NCBI GenBank assembly: GCA_022827685.1
Contig: JAJEIH010000058.1
Location: 1 to 48,986, forward strand
DNA length: 48,986 bases
Direction of reading: 5' to 3'
Source: Alphaproteobacteria bacterium
GTDB lineage: Bacteria > Pseudomonadota > Alphaproteobacteria > Bin95
In this document: one piece after another, positions 43,161 through 48,986 of the stretch
Layout: every line of letters begins with the position of its first letter
Position numbering within the stretch: the stretch's first letter is position 1
Made by a program: the position numbers and the translations under genes
Notes under the pieces: generated by a model
What the model was told of the DNA's origin: nothing
Seen by the model: only the letters and a program-made list of their open reading frames with translations
The model's database searches: none

Positions 43161-44377
43161 AGGTCGATCCTCAGCGCTTCGCCGACGCTGAAGACATCCT
43201 TGTCGCCGCGTCCGCACATGTTCATCACCAGGATATGGTCGCGCGGCAGGTCCGGCGCAGCGCGGACCACCCAGGCGAGCGCGTGCGCCGGCTCCAGCGC
43301 GGGAATGATGCCCTCCAGCCGGGCGCAGAGCTGGAAGGCCTCGAGCGCTTCTGCGTCCGTCGCCGACATGTACTCCGCGCGCCCCGCATCCTTCAGCCAG
43401 GCGTGCTCCGGCCCGATTCCGGGGTAGTCGAGCCCGGCCGAGATCGAATGCGCATCCGCGATCTGGCCGTCCTCGTTCTGGAGCAGATAGGTGCGGTTGC
43501 CGTGCAGCACGCCCGGCGAGCCGCCGGTGAGCGAAGCGGCATGCTCCCCGCTTTCCAGCCCGCGCCCCGCCGCCTCCACGCCGACAATGCGCACATCCGG
43601 CTCGTCGAGGAAGGGATGGAAAAGCCCTATGGCATTCGAGCCGCCGCCGATGCAGGCGACCACCGTGTCCGGCAACCGCCCCTCGGCCTCCACGATCTGC
43701 GAGCGCACCTCGTCGCCGATGACGCACTGGAAGTCCCGCACCATCTCCGGATAGGGAGCCGGCCCGGCGGCCGTGCCGATGATGTAAAAGGTGTCGTGGA
43801 CGTTGGCGACCCAGTCGCGAAGCGCCTCGTTGAGCGCATCCTTCAGCGTGCGCGAGCCGCTTTCGACCGCCCTCACCTCGGCCCCGAGCAGGCGCATGCG
43901 GAAGACGTTGGGCGCCTGCCGGTCGATATCGACGGATCCCATATAGACCGTGCAGGGCAGATCGAACCGGGCGCAGACCGTCGCTGCCGCCACGCCGTGC
44001 TGCCCCGCCCCGGTTTCCGCGATGATCCGGGTCTTGCCCATGCGCCGGGCGAGAAGGATCTGGCCGAGGCAATTGTTGATCTTGTGCGAACCCGTGTGGT
44101 TCAGCTCGTCGCGCTTGAAGTAGATCTTCGCGCCGCCCAGATGCGCGGTCAGCCGTTCGGCGAAATAGAGCGGGCTCGGACGGCCGGTATAGTGCTTGTG
44201 GAACCGGCCCATCTCCTCGTGGAATGCCGGATCGTTCTTCGCCTCCTCATAGGCGGCGCCGACCTCGCGGATGAGCGGCATCAGCGTCTCGGCCACATAC
44301 CGGCCGCCATAGAGGCCGAAATGGCCCCGCTCGTCGGGCCCCAGACGGTAGCTGTTGGCGGCGGTATCGGGACTCAT
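43157..44377 (-). CDS. trpB: Tryptophan synthase beta chain
   Basis: A 406-residue PLP enzyme joining indole and serine. The Schiff-base Lys99 is in [21 protein letters not shown] holds the catalytic Glu, and G-G-G-S-N-A-I-G binds the PLP phosphate. The start of the fold, [14 protein letters not shown], places the ATG at 44377. It lies 58 bases after trpF and is translationally coupled to trpA. I see no attenuator or leader peptide rich in Trp before it. Confidence 0.98.
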   Translation of the reverse strand: MSPDTAANSYRLGPDERGHFGLYGGRYVAETLMPLIREVGAAYEEAKNDPAFHEEMGRFHKHYTGRPSPLYFAERLTAHLGGAKIYFKRDELNHTGSHKINNCLGQILLARRMGKTRIIAETGAGQHGVAAATVCARFDLPCTVYMGSVDIDRQAPNVFRMRLLGAEVRAVESGSRTLKDALNEALRDWVANVHDTFYIIGTAAGPAPYPEMVRDFQCVIGDEVRSQIVEAEGRLPDTVVACIGGGSNAIGLFHPFLDEPDVRIVGVEAAGRGLESGEHAASLTGGSPGVLHGNRTYLLQNEDGQIADAHSISAGLDYPGIGPEHAWLKDAGRAEYMSATDAEALEAFQLCARLEGIIPALEPAHALAWVVRAAPDLPRDHILVMNMCGRGDKDVFSVGEALRIDL

Positions 44378-44435
44378 CGCTTTCGTTCCCCGGGTCGCGC
44401 AATCGGGCCGGACCATACGCGCGCAGGCTTCGGAA

Positions 44436-45077
44436 TCAAAGCGTTGCCGCCTTCTCCAGGAAAGCGCGGACCAGGGCCGGGTCCTTGACGCCCCGGCTCC
44501 GTTCCACGCCGGAGGACACATCGACCGCGCCCGCCCCGGAAGCGTGCACCGCCTCCTCCAGATTGTCGGCCGTCAGCCCGCCGGACAGCAGCCAGGACAG
44601 GTCCGGCAAGGGCGCGGCAAGCAGCGACCAGTCGAAGGCAAGGGCGTTGCCGCCCGGCAGGCGCGCGCCCGCCGGCGGACGCGAATCGAACAGCAGGCGG
44701 TCAACCGCATCCTCATATGCAAAGGCGGCCGAGACATCGGCCGGCCCGGAAACGGGAAGCGCCTTCCACACCTCAAGGCCGAAACGCCCGCGGATTTCCG
44801 AAGCGCGCTGCGGGGTCTCGCGACCGTGCAACTGCAGGACATCGAGTCCGGCCGCTTCGGCTGCCTGTCCGATTGCCTCGTCGTCCGCATCCACAAACAG
44901 CCCGACCTTGAGCACGACGGGGGGCACATGCGGAGCGAGGCGGGCCGCCTCATCGGGCGACAGTTCCCGCGGGCTGCCCGGAACGAAGGCAAAACCCACC
45001 GCCGCGGCTCCGCCTTCCACGGCGCTTTCCAGAACCTCCCGGCCCCGGATACCGCAAATCTTGACCTGTACGGACAT
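44436..45077 (-). CDS. trpF: Phosphoribosylanthranilate isomerase
   Basis: A 213-residue TIM-barrel enzyme of tryptophan synthesis, third step. The family start V-K-I-C-G-I-R has the catalytic Cys8; L-Q-L-H-G-R-E-T-P near residue 80 and the C-terminal phosphate loop [12 protein letters not shown] complete the signature. The ATG at 45077 overlaps the lapA stop by one base (TGATG). Confidence 0.96.
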   Translation of the reverse strand: MSVQVKICGIRGREVLESAVEGGAAAVGFAFVPGSPRELSPDEAARLAPHVPPVVLKVGLFVDADDEAIGQAAEAAGLDVLQLHGRETPQRASEIRGRFGLEVWKALPVSGPADVSAAFAYEDAVDRLLFDSRPPAGARLPGGNALAFDWSLLAAPLPDLSWLLSGGLTADNLEEAVHASGAGAVDVSSGVERSRGVKDPALVRAFLEKAATL

Positions 45078-45385
45078 CAGGGAGCCGCAGGCAGCACCGG
45101 GTTCTTGCCGCTGGCGCCCGCCGCAGCCGTTTCCTTCCGGCTGCCTGCCCGCATCGCCTGACGGCGGAGGCGGCGTTTGCGCGCCCTGCCGCCCGCTATC
45201 CCAGAGAAGGCCCAGCCTGCCACCAGGCCAACCGCAAGCGGAACCAGAACAATCAGGTAAACAGGGAGTGATACAGTCGATCCGACCGGGAAGACACCGA
45301 TCGCAACTTCGTGCATGTTTTCAACGGCAAAAAGGGCTGCGACCAGGGCAATCGCCAGAATGGAAGCTGCCCGGATGAAAGCCAC
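45077..45385 (-). CDS. LapA domain-containing membrane protein
   Basis: A 102-residue inner-membrane protein with two transmembrane helices, residues about 7-22 and 40-62, separated by the short N-M-H-E-V-A-I-G-V-F-P loop typical of the LapA (DUF1049) family, and a basic, Ala-rich cytoplasmic tail. In gammaproteobacteria the homologue works with LapB in lipopolysaccharide assembly control; here only the LapA domain is present. It lies between ihfB and trpF, a usual alphaproteobacterial position. Confidence 0.85.
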   Translation of the reverse strand: MAFIRAASILAIALVAALFAVENMHEVAIGVFPVGSTVSLPVYLIVLVPLAVGLVAGWAFSGIAGGRARKRRLRRQAMRAGSRKETAAAGASGKNPVLPAAP

Positions 45386-45398
45386 GGCCGATCCGCCT

Positions 45399-45686
45399 TT
45401 ACTCCGCTTCCCCGTTCAAGCGTTCGCGGAGACGCTTTCCCGCCTTGAAGGCGGGCAGGAGTTTTGCCTCGACCGATACGGGCGCGCCGGTTGCCGGGTT
45501 ACGGCCCGTGCGCGCCTGTCTTTCCTTGGTCCAAAAGGCACCGAATCCCCTTAATTCCACCCGGTTACCGTCCGCTAGCGCTTCGGAGATTTCTTCGAAG
45601 AAAGTAGTAACTAATTTCACAACATCGCCGTAAGCTAACTCCGGATTTCGTTCCGCGATCCGTTTGATGAGTTCGGAACGTGTCAT
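45399..45686 (-). CDS. ihfB: Integration host factor subunit beta
   Basis: A 95-residue DNA-bending HU/IHF-family protein. T-R-S-E-L-I-K-R-I at the start, the central F-G-A-F-W-T-K-E-R and the beta-arm [11 protein letters not shown] with the intercalating Pro identify the family. The position close downstream of rpsA supports beta rather than alpha or HU. It starts 26 bases after the sppA-like stop and precedes lapA by 13 bases. Confidence 0.95.
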   Translation of the reverse strand: MTRSELIKRIAERNPELAYGDVVKLVTTFFEEISEALADGNRVELRGFGAFWTKERQARTGRNPATGAPVSVEAKLLPAFKAGKRLRERLNGEAE

Positions 45687-45712
45687 GTACAATCCCCCGA
45701 CGCCCCCAAATA

Positions 45713-46624
45713 CTAACGCAGCGCAGGATGCCAAACCGCCATTACCCCGTCAAGCAAAAGACTCTCTGCGGCGGTGCTTTCTCCGAATAAACGACCCGCA
45801 ATCCGGTCCAACCAGCCCTTATTGCGTTCCGGGTCCCGGTCAACCGCCGCAAGGTCCCGCCCGATGCCATGTTCCGCTGCGAGCCAGTCGCGCGCCGCGG
45901 CTTCACCGCCAATCGCATCGACGAGGCCGTTCCCGACGGCCGACCGCCCGGTGAAAACCCGCCCGTCCGCGAGGGCCAGCACTTCCGGCCGCGTGAGCGG
46001 GCGGCGCTCGACCACCGTATCGACGAACAGGGCGTAGATTTCGTCCACGAGCGCCTGGGCGGCGCTGCGGCCTGCGGGCGTCAACCGTTCCACCGGATTT
46101 GGCACCGTCTTCAACGGCCCGCTGCGCACGACATCCACGTCAATGCCGAGCTTTTCCATGAGCCCGACGACCTGGGGCGCCTGCAGAATGACGCCTATCG
46201 ATCCGGTGATCGTGGTTTTTCGCACGAAGATCCGGTCCGCGCCGACAGCGGCCAGGTAGGCGCCAGAGGCGCCCGTCGCACCCATGACGGCGGCGACGGG
46301 CTTGGCTGCGCCGACCCTCCTCAGCGCGGAATACAGGGCTTCGGCCGCGGCTGCGGCGCCCCCCGTACTGTCGATAACGACCAGAAGCGCCCGGGCGCGG
46401 TCGTCCGCTGCGATTTCGTCGAGCCGGCGCCGGAGCGCGCGGTCGTCGCGAATGAAGCCCTCGACATGAACCCGCGCCACATGGTCGCCGCCATCGGCGA
46501 ACGGTCCCGCCGCCGAATACAGCACCGCCGCCAGCGCCGCCGCCGCCGCGAACAAGGCGCCGAACCGCCAAAGCCGAAGCTGGCGCTTCAGCCGCGCATG
46601 GCGAATCGGTGCAAGCGCGGCCAC
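45713..46624 (-). CDS. sppA: S49 family signal peptide peptidase-like protein
   Basis: A 303-residue membrane-anchored S49 peptidase. A basic N-terminus is followed by one transmembrane helix at about residues 21-38; the catalytic part would be periplasmic. Ser120 in G-A-S-G-A-Y-L is the nucleophile and Lys172 in [10 protein letters not shown] the base. It is the short, single-domain type. Its place between rpsA and ihfB is conserved in alphaproteobacteria. The symbol reflects the usual name; activity on signal peptides is inferred. Confidence 0.88.
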   Translation of the reverse strand: MAALAPIRHARLKRQLRLWRFGALFAAAAALAAVLYSAAGPFADGGDHVARVHVEGFIRDDRALRRRLDEIAADDRARALLVVIDSTGGAAAAAEALYSALRRVGAAKPVAAVMGATGASGAYLAAVGADRIFVRKTTITGSIGVILQAPQVVGLMEKLGIDVDVVRSGPLKTVPNPVERLTPAGRSAAQALVDEIYALFVDTVVERRPLTRPEVLALADGRVFTGRSAVGNGLVDAIGGEAAARDWLAAEHGIGRDLAAVDRDPERNKGWLDRIAGRLFGESTAAESLLLDGVMAVWHPALR

Positions 46625-46642
46625 TGTCCTCCGCCGCCCCGG

Positions 46643-48421
46643 CTAGCTGTCCGGGTTGTCGTTCTCTTCCTCTTCCCGCTGAGCCCTGTCGCGGAGCGCC
46701 GCGCCCAGAATGTCGCCAAGGCTCGCGCCACTGTCGGAAGAGCCGAACTGTTCCATCGCCGAGCGTTCCTCGTCGATTTCCAGCGCCTTGATCGAAAGCT
46801 GAATACGCCGACCGGCCTTGTCCACCTGAGTGATCTTGGCATCGAGGCGCTCGCCTACGGCGAAACGGTCCGGGCGCTGCTCCGAGCGGTCCCGGCCGAG
46901 TTCGCTGCGCCGGATGACGCCGGTGAGTTCGCCCGGCAGCGTCACTTCGAGGGCGTTGTCGAGCACGGCCGCCACCGTCACGGTCATCACCGAGCCGCGG
47001 CGCAGGGCGCCGCTGCGCGCGCCGCCGCGCGTCGCGCTCTCGAACGGGTCCTCGGTGAGCTGCTTGATGCCGAGGCTGATGCGCTCCTTCTCGACGTCCA
47101 CATCCAGCACCTTTGCCTGGACCGTGTCGCCTCTGGAGAAGTCCTGCACCGCGTCGTCGCCCTGCCGGCCCCAGGCGAGGTCGGAGAGATGGACCATGCC
47201 GTCGATGTCGCCCGGAAGGCCCACGAACAGGCCGAATTCGGTGATGTTCTTGACCTCGCCCTCGACCGTGCTGTCGAGCGGGAACTGCTCCAGGAAATTC
47301 TCCCAGGGATTGGCCTGGGTCTGTTTGATCCCGAGCGAGATGCGGCGCTTCTCGAGGTCCAGGTCGAGAATGCGCACATCCACTTCCTGGCTGGTGGAGA
47401 CGATCTTGCCGGGATGGACGTTCTTCTGGGTCCAGCTCATCTCCGAGACATGGACAAGGCCCTCGACGCCCGGCTCCAGCTCGACGAAGGCGCCGTAGTC
47501 GGTGATGTTGCTGACCCGGCCGGTGAACTTCACGCCCACCGGGTACTTGTGCTCCACGCCGTCCCACGGGTCGGCTTCGAGCTGCTTCATGCCGAGCGAG
47601 ATGCGCTGGGTCTCGGGGTTGTACCGGATGACCTGGACCTTGACGGTCTGCCCGATGCTGAGCGCATCGCTCGGGTGGTTGATCCGGCGCCACGCGATGT
47701 CGGTGACGTGCAGCAGCCCGTCGACCCCGCCGAGATCGACGAACGCGCCGTAATCGGTGATGTTCTTGACGATCCCTTCTAGGATCTGGCGTTCCTTGAG
47801 ATTGGCGAGAAGCTCGTTGCGCGCCTCGGCGCGGGATTCCTCGAGCACCGCGCGGCGCGAGACGACGATATTGCCGCGGCGGCGGTCCATCTTGAGGATC
47901 TGGAACGGCTGCGGCGTTCCCATCAGCGGGGAAACGTCGCGCACCGGACGCACGTCGACCTGGCTGCCCGGGAGGAACGCCACCGCGCCGGAGAGGTCGA
48001 CCGTGAAACCGCCCTTGACCCGGCCGAAGATCGTGCCGCTGACCCGTTCTCCGTCGCCGAAAGCCTTCTCGAGCAGGGTCCACGCCTCTTCGCGCCGCGC
48101 CCGCTCGCGCGACAGGACCGCCTCGCCGTTGCGGTCCTCCATGCGCTCCAGATAGACATCGACCGAGTCGCCCACCTTCAGCTCGGGCTCGCGGCCGGGC
48201 GCCGCGAACTCCTTGAGCGCGACCCGCCCCTCCGATTTGAGCCCGACATCGACGAGCGCCGAGTCGTTCTCGATACTGATCACGATTCCCTTGACCACCG
48301 ACCCCTCGGTGGGCTCGCGCACCGCAAAGCTCTCTTCGAGCATGCTTGCGAAATTCTCTCCCGCGATCGCTTCGGGGGACGCGTCCGCCGCCTGCGGTTC
48401 GGCGGCTGCTTCGTTCGACAT
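46643..48421 (-). CDS. rpsA: 30S ribosomal protein S1
   Basis: A 592-residue mRNA-binding ribosomal protein with six S1 (OB-fold) repeats beginning near residues 40, 125, 212, 300, 386 and 480. Repeats 3 and 4 are the best conserved, each with N-I-T-D-Y-G-A-F-V. The first 35 residues are an acidic Ala-rich extension and the C-terminus ends in a Glu-rich tail, making it slightly longer than most. The ATG at 48421 has AGGAA upstream. It follows cmk, the usual cmk-rpsA arrangement. Confidence 0.98.
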   Translation of the reverse strand: MSNEAAAEPQAADASPEAIAGENFASMLEESFAVREPTEGSVVKGIVISIENDSALVDVGLKSEGRVALKEFAAPGREPELKVGDSVDVYLERMEDRNGEAVLSRERARREEAWTLLEKAFGDGERVSGTIFGRVKGGFTVDLSGAVAFLPGSQVDVRPVRDVSPLMGTPQPFQILKMDRRRGNIVVSRRAVLEESRAEARNELLANLKERQILEGIVKNITDYGAFVDLGGVDGLLHVTDIAWRRINHPSDALSIGQTVKVQVIRYNPETQRISLGMKQLEADPWDGVEHKYPVGVKFTGRVSNITDYGAFVELEPGVEGLVHVSEMSWTQKNVHPGKIVSTSQEVDVRILDLDLEKRRISLGIKQTQANPWENFLEQFPLDSTVEGEVKNITEFGLFVGLPGDIDGMVHLSDLAWGRQGDDAVQDFSRGDTVQAKVLDVDVEKERISLGIKQLTEDPFESATRGGARSGALRRGSVMTVTVAAVLDNALEVTLPGELTGVIRRSELGRDRSEQRPDRFAVGERLDAKITQVDKAGRRIQLSIKALEIDEERSAMEQFGSSDSGASLGDILGAALRDRAQREEEENDNPDS

Positions 48422-48480
48422 GGGCGTTCCTGCCTCTTCGGCCTCTGTTCAAACCCTTCCCGGCCCAAAACCGGCCCCGT

Positions 48481-48508
48481 CCGGAAACTGCGCGCGGCAG
48501 TCTTCCGG
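48481..48508. other. Hairpin between cmk and rpsA
   Basis: CCGGAA and CTGC (48481-48491) pair with GCAG and TTCCGG (48497-48508) around a GCGCG loop, with a small bulge. It begins 7 bases after the cmk stop on the minus strand. No T-tract follows. It could attenuate transcription or regulate rpsA; autogenous control by S1 is known in enterobacteria, but no comparable site can be claimed here. Confidence 0.4.
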
Positions 48509-48514
48509 GCGGCA

Positions 48515-48986
48515 CTACTTTCGGGACGTCGTCTGCGCGTCGAAGTGCGCCAGCGCCTCCCGGAACACCTCGTCCGCATTCATGGTCGAGGTGTCGATCA
48601 CGAAAGCGTCTTCGGCGGGCGCCAGCGGCGCCACCGCGCGATCCCGATCCCGAGCGTCGCGCGTTTCCATATCACGCAAAACTGCCGCGTATATAGCGTT
48701 TGAGCCCCGCTCCCGCAACTCGCGAACGCGCCGCCGGGCGCGCACTTCCGGGCTGGCGTCGAGAAAGAGCTTCACCTCCGCGTCCGGGCAGACCATGGTG
48801 CCGATGTCCCGCCCGTCGAGCACCGCCCCCGGGGCGGCATTCGGCGGGGCGGCGGCGAATGCGCGCTGGAAGTCGAGCAGCGCCGCGCGAACGCCCGCGT
48901 CGGCGGCGACCACGCTCGCCGCTTCCGCGACCGCCTCGTCCCGGAGCCCTTCGCCCGCGAGATCGCCCGCCTCGAGTCCCCGCGCC
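48515..48986 (-). CDS. cmk: Cytidylate kinase, C-terminal part (runs off the right edge)
   Basis: The last 157 codons of a CMP/dCMP kinase. D-G-R-D-I-G-T-M-V-C-P-D-A, then K-L-F-L-D-A-S-P-E-V-R-A-R-R-R and R-D-x-x-D/T-R-D-A-R-D are the typical central and lid motifs. F-V-I-D-T-S-T-M is the usual C-terminal strand. The P-loop and start lie outside the window. It precedes rpsA by 93 bases. Confidence 0.95.
   Translation of the reverse strand, partial: ARGLEAGDLAGEGLRDEAVAEAASVVAADAGVRAALLDFQRAFAAAPPNAAPGAVLDGRDIGTMVCPDAEVKLFLDASPEVRARRRVRELRERGSNAIYAAVLRDMETRDARDRDRAVAPLAPAEDAFVIDTSTMNADEVFREALAHFDAQTTSRK

Noticed and set aside
44378-44435. Possible trp attenuator or leader before trpB
   Set aside because: The 58 bases contain no Trp-rich leader peptide and no clear competing hairpins with a T-tract.

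Overview
The window looks like a chromosomal segment from a high-GC alphaproteobacterium. The GC content is my impression of roughly two thirds or more, not a count. The evidence is gene order: a DUF4167 gene directly before clpB; the block cmk-rpsA-sppA-ihfB-lapA-trpF-trpB-trpA-accD-folC; the facing block tsaE-amgK-murU-addB-addA-trxA; and S49 peptidase-small membrane protein-glyQ-glyS-ppdK. These arrangements are typical of Alphaproteobacteria. I cannot place it below class. About forty protein genes are packed tightly, many joined by 4-base stop/start overlaps. I see no tRNA, rRNA, CRISPR array or prophage.

Layout. At 1-135 is the 5' end of an IS481-type transposase leaving the window leftward, with a tandem copy of a terminal-repeat-like sequence. 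At 319-1732 a TIGR04076-family protein overlaps an aldo/keto reductase. An 87-bp imperfect palindrome (1764-1850) separates these from a long minus-strand run (14898 down to 1899): EF-G-like GTPase, keto-acid hydratase family protein, PhzF-like protein, threonine/serine dehydratase, LLM-class oxidoreductase, gpmA, S49 peptidase, small membrane protein, glyQ, glyS, ppdK. A fumarylacetoacetate-hydrolase-family gene (15051), DUF4167 and clpB run rightward. clpB has a good RpoH-type promoter.

The middle (19130-31413) is the accessory part. It holds a frameshifted AbrB-type antitoxin remnant, then a minus-strand catabolic operon (3-oxo-tetronate kinase and decarboxylase homologues, HyuA and HyuB, and a crotonase), then a Spy/CpxP-like periplasmic protein. 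Next come a decayed 3' end of a dimethylglycine-dehydrogenase-like gene, an orphan HigA-like antitoxin, the intact dehydrogenase, an N-formylglutamate amidohydrolase and a ferredoxin-NADP reductase homologue.

The right part (31492-48986) is housekeeping. A rightward operon carries tsaE (tRNA t6A), amgK-murU (peptidoglycan sugar recycling), addB-addA (double-strand break repair) and trxA. It converges on a leftward block for folate, fatty acid and tryptophan synthesis, IHF-beta, a signal-peptide-peptidase-like protease, ribosomal protein S1 and cytidylate kinase. The tsaE and ferredoxin reductase transcripts probably start from divergent promoters whose -10 boxes overlap.

The most interesting points are five. 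(1) A broken copy of a dehydrogenase 3' end lies on the far side of an orphan antitoxin from the intact gene. (2) A 26-bp tandem duplication of a translational-coupling junction makes a 9-codon leader ORF. (3) An uncommon operon joins OtnK/OtnC-like and hydantoinase-like proteins. (4) The EF-G-like GTPase lacks the catalytic His of switch II. (5) Two RpoH-like promoters with the same spacing precede DUF4167 and clpB.
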